This document shows positions 7,509 through 18,875 of a stretch of DNA of 64,000 nucleotides, piece by piece. The notes under the pieces were generated by a model. The model saw nothing but the letters and a program-made list of their open reading frames with translations, did not search any database and was not told where the DNA came from. Numbering within the stretch: the stretch's first letter is position 1; each line of letters starts with the position of its first letter. The DNA is from Rahnella bruchi (GTDB lineage Bacteria > Pseudomonadota > Gammaproteobacteria > Enterobacterales > Enterobacteriaceae), in NCBI RefSeq assembly GCF_003614975.1, contig NZ_QZWI01000012.1, positions 100,921 through 164,920 on the forward strand. The letters run 5' to 3'. A program made the position numbers and the translations under genes.

Positions 7509-10500
7509 TTATTCCGCCTGCTTCGCTGAACGGCGATGACGCGGATTAAGGCGGTGAGAAAGCCGGTCAAACATCAGGTAGATCACCGGGGTGGAGAACA
7601 GTGTCAGGATCTGACTGAAAATCAGACCGCCGACAATCACCAGCCCCAGCGGCTGGCGCAGTTCCGCGCCGGATCCGCTGGCCAGCATCAGCGGCAGTGC
7701 GCCCAGCAGCGCGGCCATCGTGGTCATCATGATCGGACGAAAACGCAGTAAACAGGCCTGATGAATGGCCTCGCGCGGCGAAAGCCCCTGTTTGTTTTCC
7801 GCATCCAGCGCAAAGTCGATCATCATGATGGCGTTCTTTTTCACGATACCGATCAGCAGGATCACCCCGATCAGCGCGATCAGACTGAACTCGGTTCCAG
7901 CGAAAATGAGCGACAGTAACGCCCCCACCGCCGCCGACGGGAGCGTGGAAAGAATGGTCACCGGATGAATAAAGCTTTCGTACAGAATGCCGAGCACCAC
8001 ATACATGGTCAGCAGCGCGGCAAGGATCAGCCACAGCGTGTTGCCGGTGGCGCTTTCAAACGAGGCCGCTGCGCCCTGATAGCGCAGGGTGATGCTGTCC
8101 GGCATGGCGATATCGGCCACGGTAGTTTTAATGGCCTGCTGCGCCTGTTCCAGCGAATACCCGTCTTTGAGGTTAAAGGAGATGGTCACCGCCGGGAACT
8201 GATTGAGGCGCGCCTGTAACAGTGCGCCGGTACGCATGTGGATTTTGGCGATCGACGTCAGTTTGATCATGCCGTTGGTCGCACCGGAATTGGTGGTCGG
8301 GTTACCGCTGTCGGACGTCGTGGACGTGCTGGTGGTGGTGGTCGCCGCCGTGCCGCTGGTCGACGAACTGTTGTTAGTCGCCAGATAGACGTCATCAAAA
8401 GAGGCCGGTGACTGCTGGAACTGCGGCGCCACTTCCAGCACCACGCGGTACTGGTTGGCCTGCGTAAAGATGGTGGAAACCAGCCGTTGGCCGAATGCGT
8501 TGTACAGCGCGGTATCCACGTCAGAAGCGGTTATGCCGTAACGGGCGGCGGCGTCTCTGTCCAGTTCGACGTAAGCAATCTGCCCCTGATTTTGCAGGTT
8601 GCTGACCACTTCGCTGAACTCCGGCTGAGCACTGAGTTTTTCAATCAGTTTTGGCGTCCACTCCACCAGATTTTCACTGTCAGAATCATCGAGGGTGAAC
8701 TGGTACTGGCTCGGCGTCACCTGATCGTCAACGGTCAGGTCCTGCGAAGCCTGCATGTAAAGTTCGATGCCCGGCACATTTGCCGTTTCCTGTTGCAGAC
8801 GCGCAATGATCGCCGGTGCGCGCTCGCTGCGTTCATCAAAGGATTTCAGGCTGATCTGCAAACGACCGCTGTTCAGGCTGGTGTTATTGCCATCCACACC
8901 GATGGTGGAAGAGACACTTTCCACATCCGGATCCTGCAAAATGGCGGCAGTCAGCAGTTGCTGGCGACGCCCCATTTCACTGAAGGATACGTCCTGCGAC
9001 GCCTGGGTGATCCCCTGGATCATCCCGGTATCCTGCGACGGGAAGAAGCCTTTGGGTACAATCACATACAGCAGCGCTGTGAATACTAAGGTGGCCGCGG
9101 CGACCAGCAAAGTGAGTTTCTGGTGATTAAGCACCACGATCAGCATGCGGTCGTAACCGGCGATCATTTTGTCGAAGAACTCGCCGCCTTTGCGGTAAAA
9201 CTTGCTCTGTTTTTCTTCCGGCGTATGGCGCAGCAGATAAGCGCACAGCATCGGGGTGAGCGTCAGCGAAACCACCATCGACACCAGAATCGAGACCGCC
9301 AGCGTAATGGCGAATTCGCGGAACAACCGCCCGACCACATCCCCCATAAACAACAGCGGGATCAGCACGGCAATCAGCGAGAACGTCAGGGAAATAATGG
9401 TGAAGCCGATTTGCTGCGAGCCTTTCAGGGCCGCCTGCATCGGGGTTTCACCCTCCTCCAGCCGCCGCGAAATATTCTCGACCACCACGATGGCGTCATC
9501 GATAACAAAACCGGTGGCGATAGTCAGCGCCATCAGCGAGAGGTTGTTAAGACTGAAACCGCAGAGATACATCACGCCAAAGGTGCCGACCAGCGAGAGC
9601 GGCACGGCAACGCTTGGAATAAGCGTCGCGGCGACATTGCGCAGGAACAGGAAGGTGACCATGACTACCAGCGCGATAGAGAGAAGCAGTTCGAATTGGA
9701 CGTCACTGATCGAGGCACGGATGGTTTGCGTACGGTCGGAAATCACGCTGATTTTGACCGATTCCGGCAGCGCTTCCTGCAATTTCGGCAGCTGCGCTTT
9801 AATCGCATCCACCACCTGAATTACGTTGGCGCCAGGCTGACGCTGCACACTGATAATGATCGCCGGTTGTTTGTTCGCCCAGGCTGACAGGTACTGGTTT
9901 TCAGGCGCTTCAGAAAGCGTCGCCACATCGCGCAGACGCAATGCCGCCCCGTTTTCGTAATTGACGATCAGGTTGCCGTACTCATCGGCGGTGCGCAGCT
10001 GATCATTGGCATCAATAGTTATCGAATGATTCGGGCCATCGAAACCGCCTTTCGAACCGTTGACGTTGCTGTTCCCGATCAGCGTATTGATGGTTTCCAG
10101 ACTGAGATTGTGCGCCGCCAGTTTACGCGGATCGACCTGCACGCGAACCGCAGGCTGATGACCGCCCGCCAGCGTGACCATACCGACGCCGGAAATCTGC
10201 GACAGTTTCAGTGCCACGCGGGTATTCACCAGATCCTGAACTTTGGTCAGTGGCAGCGATTCAGAGGTCGCCGCCAGCGTCAGCACCGCAGCATCCGCCG
10301 GGTTCACTTTTTTATACGTCGGCGGATTCGGTAAATCGTTCGGCAGCAGGCTGTCGGCGGCATTGATAGCCGCCTGCACTTCCTGCTCCGCTACGTCGAG
10401 GGACAAATCCAGCGAGAATTTCAGCGTGATAATGGAAGAACCGCTGGCGCTGGTGGAATACATCTGGCTCAGCCCCGCCATCTGCCCGAGCTGACGCTCA

Positions 10501-10700
10501 AGCGGTGCGGTAATGCCCGACGCCATCACATCCGGACTCGCTCCCGGATACAACGTCGTCACCTGAATGGTCGGATAATCGACCTGCGGCAGCGCCGAGG
10601 TCGAAAGCATGTTGTAGGCGAAAACCCCCGACAACAGCACGGCGACCATCAGCAGAATGGTCGCGACCGGCCGGAGTATAAAGAGGCGTGAAGGATTCAT
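7509..10700 (-). CDS. mdtB: RND multidrug efflux transporter subunit MdtB, with a Ser/Thr-rich insertion
   Basis: Partner of MdtC in the heteromeric RND pump. It starts [20 protein letters not shown] and carries [20 protein letters not shown], the TM4 block [14 protein letters not shown] and [15 protein letters not shown], all as in E. coli MdtB (1040 residues). The 1063-residue length is explained by an insertion of about 35 residues near positions 776-810, made almost only of Ser, Thr, Gly, Ala and Asn, placed in the second periplasmic loop just before the IKLTSIAKI strand where E. coli has a short turn. Overlaps mdtA by ATGA. The insertion should lie in the funnel/porter domain facing the periplasm. 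Confidence 0.95.
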   Translation of the reverse strand: MNPSRLFILRPVATILLMVAVLLSGVFAYNMLSTSALPQVDYPTIQVTTLYPGASPDVMASGITAPLERQLGQMAGLSQMYSTSASGSSIITLKFSLDLSLDVAEQEVQAAINAADSLLPNDLPNPPTYKKVNPADAAVLTLAATSESLPLTKVQDLVNTRVALKLSQISGVGMVTLAGGHQPAVRVQVDPRKLAAHNLSLETINTLIGNSNVNGSKGGFDGPNHSITIDANDQLRTADEYGNLIVNYENGAALRLRDVATLSEAPENQYLSAWANKQPAIIISVQRQPGANVIQVVDAIKAQLPKLQEALPESVKISVISDRTQTIRASISDVQFELLLSIALVVMVTFLFLRNVAATLIPSVAVPLSLVGTFGVMYLCGFSLNNLSLMALTIATGFVIDDAIVVVENISRRLEEGETPMQAALKGSQQIGFTIISLTFSLIAVLIPLLFMGDVVGRLFREFAITLAVSILVSMVVSLTLTPMLCAYLLRHTPEEKQSKFYRKGGEFFDKMIAGYDRMLIVVLNHQKLTLLVAAATLVFTALLYVIVPKGFFPSQDTGMIQGITQASQDVSFSEMGRRQQLLTAAILQDPDVESVSSTIGVDGNNTSLNSGRLQISLKSFDERSERAPAIIARLQQETANVPGIELYMQASQDLTVDDQVTPSQYQFTLDDSDSENLVEWTPKLIEKLSAQPEFSEVVSNLQNQGQIAYVELDRDAAARYGITASDVDTALYNAFGQRLVSTIFTQANQYRVVLEVAPQFQQSPASFDDVYLATNNSSSTSGTAATTTTSTSTTSDSGNPTTNSGATNGMIKLTSIAKIHMRTGALLQARLNQFPAVTISFNLKDGYSLEQAQQAIKTTVADIAMPDSITLRYQGAAASFESATGNTLWLILAALLTMYVVLGILYESFIHPVTILSTLPSAAVGALLSLIFAGTEFSLIALIGVILLIGIVKKNAIMMIDFALDAENKQGLSPREAIHQACLLRFRPIMMTTMAALLGALPLMLASGSGAELRQPLGLVIVGGLIFSQILTLFSTPVIYLMFDRLSHRLNPRHRRSAKQAE

Positions 10701-12040
10701 TTAGACCCGCTGTCTTTACCGGCTTTATTTGGGGCTGCATCAGGGGCGACAGCAGTTTTGTCAGCGCCTGTTGTGGCTTTATCCACTCCGCCGCTCTGCT
10801 GGCGCTCTTTGGAATAACCGCCCGCTGCCGAAGCTTCGCCAGAATTTGGCGTCACAATCTCCACTTTCGTGCCGTTGTTCAGGCGGTCGATCCCGGTGGT
10901 CACCACCTGCTCACCCGGTTTCACCCCTGACAGGATCGCCACCTGAGCGTCACCAAAGTCCGGGCCGGATTTCACACTGCGCCGCTCAATGGTGCTGTCG
11001 GCGTTCACCACATAGACAAAATTGCCATCGCTGCTCAGCTGCAATGCTGCCGCCGGGACCACCGTAGCGTCTTTCAGCGTCGCCACTTGCAAGCGGGCGT
11101 TCACAAACTGGTTCGGGTAGAGTTTTTCATCGGCATTATCGAACAGCGCTTTCAGCTTGATGCTGCCGGTGCTGGTATCAATTTCGTTGCTGATAAATTG
11201 CAGTTTGCCCTGGCCGAGCACTTCACTGCCGCCCTGATCAAAAGCGGTGGTCGGTAACTGATTGCCGCCGCGCAGCGCTTTGAGCAGAGTTTGCAGATTA
11301 CTTTGCGGCACGCTGAACGTTACGGCAATCGGCTGGGTCTGAGTGATCGTGACAATGCCGGTGGTGGAACTGCTGGTCACCATATTGCCCGGATCTACCA
11401 GACGCAGACCGACATGGCCGCTGACCGGTGCGGTAATTTTGGCGAACTCGAGGTTGAGTTTGGCGGCAGCGATTTGCGCCTGATCGGCTTTCACAGCACC
11501 GGCGTACTGACCGGCGGTGGCGATCTGGCTTTCCAGATCCTGACGCGCAAGGGAATCCTGTGCATACAGTTTACGGTAACGCGCCAGCGTCAGCTCCGCG
11601 CTTTTCGCCAGCGCCTGATTCTGTGCCAGGTCGCCCTGATACTGTTCAAGCGTCGCCTGATAGCTGCGCGGGTCAATTTGCGCCAGCAACTGCCCCTGCT
11701 CGACTTTCTGCCCTTCGGTGAAATACACCTTCATCAGCTGACCATCCACCCGGCTGGTCACGGTGACTGTCGCATTGGCCACCACGGTACCCAGCGCGCG
11801 CAGATAGACCGGCACATCGGCCTGCGTGGCTTTTCCGGCCTGCACCGGCGTTGCCATTCCGGCCATCATCTGCCCGCGCATCGCGCGCATGCCGCCACGT
11901 CCCGGCTTCTTATGAGCAGCAGGATCAGAGGCACTCTGGTGGAAAGCAAAGAACCAGACCAGGATCGCAGCAACGATAATGGCGACGATAACCCACACGA
12001 AAGTGCGTTTTTTGGAACGAGACGAGGCAGTCGGCAGCAT
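10697..12040 (-). CDS. mdtA: Membrane-fusion (periplasmic adaptor) protein MdtA
   Basis: First gene of the operon, linking the RND pump to the outer-membrane channel. The 447 residues begin with a basic end and one membrane helix ([18 protein letters not shown], about 14-31), then a Gly/Met/Arg-rich linker, the lipoyl half-motif [20 protein letters not shown], a helical hairpin (about 130-200), the second lipoyl half [20 protein letters not shown], and beta-barrel and membrane-proximal domains. It resembles E. coli MdtA (415 residues) with a longer, Gln/Ala/Lys-rich C-terminal tail. No baeSR regulators are present in the operon. Confidence 0.92.
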   Translation of the reverse strand: MLPTASSRSKKRTFVWVIVAIIVAAILVWFFAFHQSASDPAAHKKPGRGGMRAMRGQMMAGMATPVQAGKATQADVPVYLRALGTVVANATVTVTSRVDGQLMKVYFTEGQKVEQGQLLAQIDPRSYQATLEQYQGDLAQNQALAKSAELTLARYRKLYAQDSLARQDLESQIATAGQYAGAVKADQAQIAAAKLNLEFAKITAPVSGHVGLRLVDPGNMVTSSSTTGIVTITQTQPIAVTFSVPQSNLQTLLKALRGGNQLPTTAFDQGGSEVLGQGKLQFISNEIDTSTGSIKLKALFDNADEKLYPNQFVNARLQVATLKDATVVPAAALQLSSDGNFVYVVNADSTIERRSVKSGPDFGDAQVAILSGVKPGEQVVTTGIDRLNNGTKVEIVTPNSGEASAAGGYSKERQQSGGVDKATTGADKTAVAPDAAPNKAGKDSGSK

Positions 12041-12510
12041 AGATTTCTTGGTTTCGCAGTATTAATGAGGAGAAAACAGCTGAAAAATGACCTTCAACCA
12101 GAGATTTTCAATATCAGTCAAAAATACATTATCCCTAAAAGCTTCGATGGCTGTTTTTAGGACAACGTAAAGATTTTGTTAGCAATTAAGAATTTATATT
12201 TCATTCAGCAGGATGAATGATACCCGCTAATTTATCCTTTCCGGCCTGCTAATGTTAAGAACTAAATGAGAATGAATATTGAAGACGACGACAGAAAAGC
12301 ATCAGGAAGTGTCAGTCTGTCCCGGAATTTTGTCAGGAAAACGCAGGCTTAGCGTGAAAAACCCTCTGTCCGTTCACCTTAACCGGTGAGAAAACCAGAG
12401 CTAAATCCTGAAAATTAGAAGTATTGATAATTTATATTGTTTGCTCCGACCACGGCTTGATATGGTGCATTTTCTGATTGTTTTTCATCTTCATGCAGGA
12501 ACTCAGTCGA
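12041..12510. promoter_or_regulatory. Divergent control region between mdtA and the C26 peptidase gene
   Basis: About 470 bases, AT-rich near mdtA. It holds one clear symmetry, a 20-base inverted repeat at 12201-12220 (TCATTCA-GCAGGA-TGAATGA), about 160 bases upstream of mdtA, that could be a regulator site. I could not match it to the BaeR consensus. No further gene is visible. Confidence 0.35.
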
Positions 12511-13341
12511 ATGCAGACAAAATTTCAATCCAGACCAGTGATTGGGGTAACACTGGACAGCGAGGAAGCTGGTGGCTACGCCGATTTTCCCTGGTATGCC
12601 CTGCGTCAGAACTATATGAACAGTCTGGCAGAGCTCGGTGCGGTGCCGCTGGCTTTGCCTCATCACGCTGAACTGGCGGATGAATATCTCTCTATGTGTG
12701 ACGGCATTGTGGTCACCGGCGGCGCGTTTGATGTGCCGCCTGAACTCTTTAATGAGCAACAGACCAGCGATCAAGTTCGCCTGAAACCCGCTCGCACCGA
12801 ATTCGAAAAAGCCATCGTTAAAGGTGCCATGCAGCGCAATATGCCGCTGCTGGGGATCTGCGGCGGTCAGCAGCTGCTTGCCGTTTTAACCGGTGGCACG
12901 TTGCATCAGCACATTCCCGATGCACTCCCCGACGCCCTTGAACATAGCACGACCGTTGATACTGAAAACGCGGGCGGCAAAAAGCGCGCCCGTCATCCGG
13001 TAGAGATAGTGGAAGGTTCGCTGCTCAGCCGCTGCGTCGATCGCGACCATTACGAGGTTAACAGCTCGCACCATCAGGCGGTGAAATCGGTGGGCCCCGG
13101 TTGCATCGTGAATGCTTATGCGCCGGACGGCGTTATCGAAGGCATTGAGTGTGAGGAGTATGATTTCTGCCTTGGCGTGCAGTGGCATCCGGAATATCAG
13201 CAACATCCGCAGGATACGCAGCTGCTGAATGCCTTTGTTGCGGCCTCCGCACGCTATCAGCAGTCGATGCGCACGGCGGGTAAAGCCATGACGGAAGCCA
13301 TGAATGACGTGATTGCCCGTCCGGGAAACGAACAGGCATGA
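12511..13341 (+). CDS. Class I glutamine amidotransferase-like peptidase C26 (gamma-glutamyl hydrolase family)
   Basis: Members cleave gamma-glutamyl bonds; the best-known bacterial example, PuuD, hydrolyses gamma-glutamyl-GABA. Counting from the ATG at 12511 (AGGA ten bases upstream; in-frame ATGs at 12478 and 12493 are less suitable), the 276 residues show the nucleophile elbow LGICGGQQLL with Cys117, and the second catalytic pair in VQWHPEYQ (His226, Glu228). An oxyanion-type VVTGGAFDVPP is near 68-77. No signal peptide, so cytoplasmic. The stop overlaps the next gene by ATGA, so the two are co-translated. No other putrescine-pathway genes are nearby, so the PuuD role is doubtful. Confidence 0.88.
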   Translation: MQTKFQSRPVIGVTLDSEEAGGYADFPWYALRQNYMNSLAELGAVPLALPHHAELADEYLSMCDGIVVTGGAFDVPPELFNEQQTSDQVRLKPARTEFEKAIVKGAMQRNMPLLGICGGQQLLAVLTGGTLHQHIPDALPDALEHSTTVDTENAGGKKRARHPVEIVEGSLLSRCVDRDHYEVNSSHHQAVKSVGPGCIVNAYAPDGVIEGIECEEYDFCLGVQWHPEYQQHPQDTQLLNAFVAASARYQQSMRTAGKAMTEAMNDVIARPGNEQA

Positions 13342-13886
13342 ATCAGGCCGCGCTGAAAGCCAGAACCGACCGGTTATTGCTTGATCTGGGCATCGATCCG
13401 CGGGTCATTGCCCATCGTACGCTGCCCTATTTTGAAGAGGTAAGTGAGCACTTACTGGAGGAGACAGAAACTGATGCTGAAACCGGCAAAGTTTACCGGC
13501 TGATCTCCCCCGCCGCTGCCGCCTGGCATCAGATGAAACTGCAGGCGACTGCCGACGGGGTGGGCATTTATCTGGTCTCTGCTTTCCGCAGTCTGGATTA
13601 TCAGGCCGGGCTGATCCGCGCTAAACAGGAAGCTGGCATCACGCCGCAAGAGTTTTTCACCTCGCTGGCACCGCCCGGATGCAGCGAGCACCACACCGGT
13701 TGCGCGGTGGATATCAATACCCCCGGCTGCGACGAAGTGACCGGCGTTTTTGGCGAAACCGAGGCTTTTCAGTGGCTGCAAACTCACGCAGCCCGCTTTG
13801 GTTTCGTTATGTCCTTCCCGCTGAATAACCCGTGGGGCTTTATTTATGAGCCGTGGCACTGGTGCTGGCATGATGCAAAGCAGTAA
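13338..13886 (+). CDS. VanY-family D-alanyl-D-alanine carboxypeptidase (LAS metallopeptidase), apparently cytoplasmic
   Basis: VanY enzymes remove the terminal D-Ala from peptidoglycan peptides. The zinc and catalytic residues are in place: SEHHTGCAVDI gives His118 and Asp125, and YEPWHW gives Glu171 and His174. The central VSAFRSLDYQ is the family's substrate-binding block. 182 residues. The N terminus (MNQAALKARTDRLLLDLG) has neither a signal peptide nor a membrane helix, unlike periplasmic VanY/DacB enzymes. It overlaps the C26 peptidase gene by 4 bases. A role in trimming recycled muropeptides or another small peptide in the cytoplasm is inferred, not shown. Confidence 0.85.
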   Translation: MNQAALKARTDRLLLDLGIDPRVIAHRTLPYFEEVSEHLLEETETDAETGKVYRLISPAAAAWHQMKLQATADGVGIYLVSAFRSLDYQAGLIRAKQEAGITPQEFFTSLAPPGCSEHHTGCAVDINTPGCDEVTGVFGETEAFQWLQTHAARFGFVMSFPLNNPWGFIYEPWHWCWHDAKQ

Positions 13887-14052
13887 GTGATCAGCGTCGC
13901 AGTTTCCATAACTAAAATTGTCGTCTAAACATTTATCTGTTAGGCCAATTTTCTGTTTCATTTTTAGAACAAATAAAACACACTATGCGCTCAACAGGCG
14001 TCTGCCAGACAGAGGCCTGATTTCCACCTCTTCTTATAAGTCATAAATTTCA

Positions 14053-15237
14053 ATGCACTCAGATACCGTTTCGCGCAGGACAGCCTGGCTCCGCGTTGTG
14101 ATGATGGCTATTGCCGCGTTCATCTTCAACACCACTGAATTCGTGCCCGTCGGATTACTTTCTGACATCGCCGCCAGTTTCAACATGCAGACCGCACAGG
14201 TCGGGCTGATGCTGACTATCTACGCGTGGGTAGTGGCGCTGATGTCATTGCCGCTGATGCTGCTGACCCGCAATGTCGAGCGAAAGCGCTTACTGATCGT
14301 CATCTTTGTGATATTCATCGCCAGCCATATTCTCTCGGTCGTGGCCTGGGATTTCTGGAGTCTGGTCGCCTCACGCGTCGGTATCGCCCTGGCTCATGCG
14401 ATTTTCTGGTCGATTACCGCCTCGCTGGCCATTCGCGTGGCACCTGCCGGTAAAAAAACACAGGCGCTCAGTATGCTGGCGACCGGCACCGCGCTGGCGA
14501 TGGTGCTCGGTCTGCCGCTTGGCCGCCTGATTGGTCAATATCTTGGCTGGCGCACCACCTTTATGAGTATCGGCGTTGTCGCGCTGCTGACGCTGATTTG
14601 CCTCATCAGATTGTTGCCGCCGTTACCGAGTGAGCATACCGGTTCGCTGAAAAGCGTGCCGATGCTGTTCCGCCGCCCTGCGCTGGTCGGTATGTATGTG
14701 CTGACCGCACTGATAGTGACTGCTCACTATACGGCGTACAGTTACATCGAACCCTTTATTCAGACTGTCGCCAATATGGGTGAAAACTTCACCACCTTCC
14801 TGCTGCTGATTTTCGGCGGCGCGGGGATTCTCGGCAGTATTGCATTTAGTGTGCTGGGCAACCGCTTCCCGGCGGCCATGCTCAGCGGCCCGATCCTGAT
14901 GGTCACGCTCAGCATGTTGCTACTGTTTGTCGCGGTCATGAACCCGGTCAGCATTTCCATCCTTTGTGTAATCTGGGGACTGGCGATGATGATTATTGGC
15001 CTGGCGATGCAGGTGCGCGTACTGGCGCTGGCGACGGACGCCACAGATGTCTCGATGGCGCTGCTTTCGGGTATCTACAACATCGGTATCGGCGCGGGCG
15101 CGCTTCTCGGCAATCAGGTCAGTCTGCATCTGGAAATGAGCAACGTCGGCTACGCCGGTGGCCTGATTGGCTGCGTCGCGTTCGTCTGGTGTCTGACGAT
15201 TTTCAAACGCTATCCGCAGCTGAAAGTAACGAACTGA
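14053..15237 (+). CDS. sotB: Sugar efflux transporter SotB (MFS, DHA1 family)
   Basis: Inner-membrane proton-driven exporter of arabinose and related sugars in E. coli. The 394 residues, with 12 predicted helices, run in close register with E. coli Sot[16 protein letters not shown] after helix 1, the loop-2 region [28 protein letters not shown], the antiporter-type [14 protein letters not shown] in helix 5, and [12 protein letters not shown]. Stands alone with a terminator just after the stop codon. The start at 14053 has a poor Shine-Dalgarno but matches the family N terminus. Confidence 0.93.
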   Translation: MHSDTVSRRTAWLRVVMMAIAAFIFNTTEFVPVGLLSDIAASFNMQTAQVGLMLTIYAWVVALMSLPLMLLTRNVERKRLLIVIFVIFIASHILSVVAWDFWSLVASRVGIALAHAIFWSITASLAIRVAPAGKKTQALSMLATGTALAMVLGLPLGRLIGQYLGWRTTFMSIGVVALLTLICLIRLLPPLPSEHTGSLKSVPMLFRRPALVGMYVLTALIVTAHYTAYSYIEPFIQTVANMGENFTTFLLLIFGGAGILGSIAFSVLGNRFPAAMLSGPILMVTLSMLLLFVAVMNPVSISILCVIWGLAMMIIGLAMQVRVLALATDATDVSMALLSGIYNIGIGAGALLGNQVSLHLEMSNVGYAGGLIGCVAFVWCLTIFKRYPQLKVTN

Positions 15238-15255
15238 TATCGGGTTGATGATAAA

Positions 15256-15282
15256 GAAAAACCGGCTTTTGCCGGTTTTTTT
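15256..15282 (+). terminator. Rho-independent terminator after sotB
   Basis: AAAACCGGC, loop TTTT, GCCGGTTTT followed by more T residues; 9-base stem, 19 bases after the stop. Confidence 0.9.
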
Positions 15283-15302
15283 ATACCTGAGGATTCAGCT
15301 CA

Positions 15303-15719
15303 CTAGCGCAATAACTTCAAATTTCCCGTCAGTGATTTTATCCATTTTTCCGCGCCGACCAGCCCCACGCCATCCAGCACTTCATCGTACAAATCTCTTA
15401 GCGGAAACGTCATTTCATACTGCTCAAACTGATGCATGGTGCGCGCAAAAGACGGGAACGGCACCACGCTGCGCTCGCCTGCGGCATCCAGCGCTTTAAA
15501 CATCAGTGCCTTAATGTGATCAGGCGTTGCCTGAAGAATGGGCAGCGGGTATTTCGATATAGAATCTGTCGTGACGCCCTGCGCATCAGTCAGCGAAATG
15601 CCTGCCAGCATCGGGAAGTTTGCCGCTAATCCGATACCAATCACGCCCGCCGTATTTGCCAGTAATCCCGTCGGAAGCTCAGGATTGAGGATAATTGCCA
15701 CCCGGAGTGTCTCTGTCAT
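15303..15719 (-). CDS. DUF2000 family protein
   Basis: DUF2000 proteins have a fold like peptidyl-tRNA hydrolase II, but no established biochemical role. The 138 residues show the family's opening pattern (LRVAIILNPELPTGLLANTAGVIG, followed by GLAANFP) and a central YPLPILQA. No signal peptide; cytoplasmic. It is transcribed divergently from an Lrp-family regulator 131 bases away, a layout that usually means the regulator controls the enzyme. Confidence 0.85.
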   Translation of the reverse strand: MTETLRVAIILNPELPTGLLANTAGVIGIGLAANFPMLAGISLTDAQGVTTDSISKYPLPILQATPDHIKALMFKALDAAGERSVVPFPSFARTMHQFEQYEMTFPLRDLYDEVLDGVGLVGAEKWIKSLTGNLKLLR

Positions 15720-15850
15720 TTATGCGCCCTTTCGTTCATCAGTAAGAGAACCATGATAATGAGCGGCGGCTGAAAGGTGCTTTCTTTTAACGGTGTAAAA
15801 TGCACTAATCTGGTTATCCCTTTCTAGAAATCACTTCAAAAAGGCAGATT

Positions 15851-16327
15851 ATGTCCACATCCGAAATTTCAGCGGCAGATTTTCGCATTCTGAAGCAGCT
15901 TCAGACCTCGGGGCGCATGACCAATCAGGAGCTCGCAGATAAGGTCGGTATGGCAGCTTCTCCCTGCTGGCGGCGCACCAAACAACTGGAAGACAACGGC
16001 GTGATCACCGGCTATCAGGCGGTTATTGACCGGAAAAAAATCGGTCTGGGGTTGCTGGCTTTTATCCGGGTCAAAATCGACAGTCACAGCGAGGAAGATG
16101 CGCAACGTTTCGAACAGGAAGTTGGCGCATTGCCTGCGGTGATCGCCTGCTACGCGATTGCCGGTGATGCCGATTTTCTGTTGCAGGTGGTAGCGAAAGA
16201 TCTCGACAGTTTTTCCAGCTTCGCAATGGAAGTGGTACGCCGCCTGCCGGGCATCAAAGAGATGCAAACGTCGTTTGTGCTCAGGGAAGTGAAACCGCTG
16301 GATGTGTTGCCGCTGGAGGGGATGTGA
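15851..16327 (+). CDS. Lrp/AsnC family transcriptional regulator
   Basis: Feast/famine-type regulator: N-terminal helix-turn-helix (about 10-55, including RMTNQELADKVGMAASPCWRR) and a C-terminal RAM effector domain (about 65-150), whose ligand pocket typically binds an amino acid. 158 residues, near the usual size. ATG follows AAGGCAG. Divergent from the DUF2000 gene, which it may control. It is not Lrp itself: similarity is at family level and the length and motif details fit the YbaO/DecR-type paralogues better. Confidence 0.9.
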   Translation: MSTSEISAADFRILKQLQTSGRMTNQELADKVGMAASPCWRRTKQLEDNGVITGYQAVIDRKKIGLGLLAFIRVKIDSHSEEDAQRFEQEVGALPAVIACYAIAGDADFLLQVVAKDLDSFSSFAMEVVRRLPGIKEMQTSFVLREVKPLDVLPLEGM

Positions 16328-16428
16328 GGTTGGCGGCCGTGCTCCCCGCTCGGGTTTGCGTAATACCGGCATTGAACATATAGTCGTTATATCCTCTTTA
16401 TTAACAACCGGATGCAGGTGGTATCACA

Positions 16429-16722
16429 ATGAATATTGTTCGCGCACTACCTCTTATTATTATTATGTCTATGCCAGGGATTGCTCTCGCAGATTCCGCT
16501 TTTCAGAGTCTGGAATTTGGTAAGAATAAACAGCAACTTGTCCGTGATACCAAAGAAAAGTGCCAGCCTGAAAAGAAAGTCTCTGATGATGACTGGGCAA
16601 ATAAAATTTTGCTGTCAAAAGATAATAAAGATTTGATACGTAACGCGAAAACCGCGCTCGAGAAAAATAATAACAGAGATTATGAAAAGGCTATCGGTCA
16701 GATTAAATGCCCGCAGCTTTGA
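16429..16722 (+). CDS. Small secreted protein, unrecognised
   Basis: 97 residues with a clear Sec signal peptide: MNIVRALPLIIIMSMPGIALA, cleavage expected after Ala22 (ALA|DS). The mature part of about 75 residues is very hydrophilic, rich in Lys, Asp and Asn, with two cysteines (CQPEKK and the near-terminal IKCPQL) that could form one disulfide in the periplasm. Codon use is more AT-rich than neighbouring genes, hinting at acquisition. Upstream, GGTGGTATCACA offers a moderate ribosome site. I do not recognise the family and assign no function. Confidence 0.65.
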   Translation: MNIVRALPLIIIMSMPGIALADSAFQSLEFGKNKQQLVRDTKEKCQPEKKVSDDDWANKILLSKDNKDLIRNAKTALEKNNNRDYEKAIGQIKCPQL

Positions 16723-16729
16723 TGAAACC

Positions 16730-16764
16730 CGGCCAGACTCCACACCACACGATAAATCTGGCCG
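16730..16764. terminator. Hairpin between convergent genes
   Basis: Arms CGGCCAGA and TCTGGCCG with a 19-base loop lie between the converging small secreted protein and TOBE protein genes. There is no T tract on the plus strand, so terminator function is uncertain. Confidence 0.35.
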
Positions 16765-16772
16765 TGCCTTCA

Positions 16773-17201
16773 TTATTTTTGTGTCGCTAAAATCACGCTG
16801 GAGGCTTTGACCAGCGCCAGAATGGCATCGCCCGGTTTCAGGCTCAGTTCATTCACACTGTCGTTAGTGACCATCGCGGTCAGCGCCAGGCCTTTATCGG
16901 AGGTAATGCTCACCGAGGAGTTCACCGCGCCAAGATTCACATCGTCAATTTTGCCGATGAACTGATTGCGGGCAGAGAAATTCAGACCGCAGTCGGGCGA
17001 GGCCAGCACCACCCACGGCGCTTTGATAATAGCGATGGCCTTTTTACCCACTACCAGACCCAGAGTTTTCACGCTGTTTTTCGTGACGACTGTCACCAGG
17101 CTTTCGCCCGTATCGAGTGCTAACACCACTTCGTCGTTTACCGCACCTTCCACAATTTCTGAAACCGTGCCGGATAGCTGATTGCGCGCTGAAACTTTCA
17201 T
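16773..17201 (-). CDS. Di-domain molybdopterin/molybdate-binding TOBE (Mop) protein
   Basis: Two tandem TOBE domains of about 68 residues each: MKVSARNQLSGTVSEIVEGA and later NFSARNQFIGKIDDVNLGA start the two repeats, and each ends in a hydrophobic strand (AIAIIKAPWVVLA and ILALVKASSVILA). Such ModG/Mop proteins bind molybdate or tungstate in the cytoplasm and buffer or deliver it. The ATG at 17201 has AAGGAG five bases upstream and matches the repeat start, so it is preferred to the GTG at 17207. No modABC or moa genes adjoin it. Confidence 0.88.
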   Translation of the reverse strand: MKVSARNQLSGTVSEIVEGAVNDEVVLALDTGESLVTVVTKNSVKTLGLVVGKKAIAIIKAPWVVLASPDCGLNFSARNQFIGKIDDVNLGAVNSSVSITSDKGLALTAMVTNDSVNELSLKPGDAILALVKASSVILATQK

Positions 17202-17343
17202 TCTCACTCCTTGATAACTTCTGTAAGCGGAAGAGTCATTATGGCTTTGGGAATGGCAAGTCAGGGGTGGATTTTGGCGGCGACAGATGCCACATTAAAA
17301 CGCGAAGATATTTTGAATGAAACACGACTGTGCAGGCATGACT

Positions 17344-17381
17344 TTTGTATAATTATGCAATAAAATGCACATGAATATGCA
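17344..17381 (+). promoter_or_regulatory. Probable ArgR-regulated promoter of argG
   Basis: TGTATAATTATGCA at 17346-17359 matches the ARG-box core (TGAAT-N4-ATTCA) at 8 of 10 arm positions and contains a consensus -10 TATAAT at 17348-17353. Further ATGCA half-sites follow at 17365 and 17377, 10 and 12 bases apart, and TGAAT at 17372. Overlap of ARG boxes with the core promoter is how E. coli argG is repressed. The -35 element is not clear. Confidence 0.5.
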
Positions 17382-17423
17382 AAATATCTTTTACCTGACC
17401 CCGGTTTTGCGTTATCAATATAG

Positions 17424-18833
<1,410 letters not shown>

Positions 18834-18875
18834 CTGCGGCTTGCTTTAAAACGAGTTTGCAAAGCGTTATGTGAA

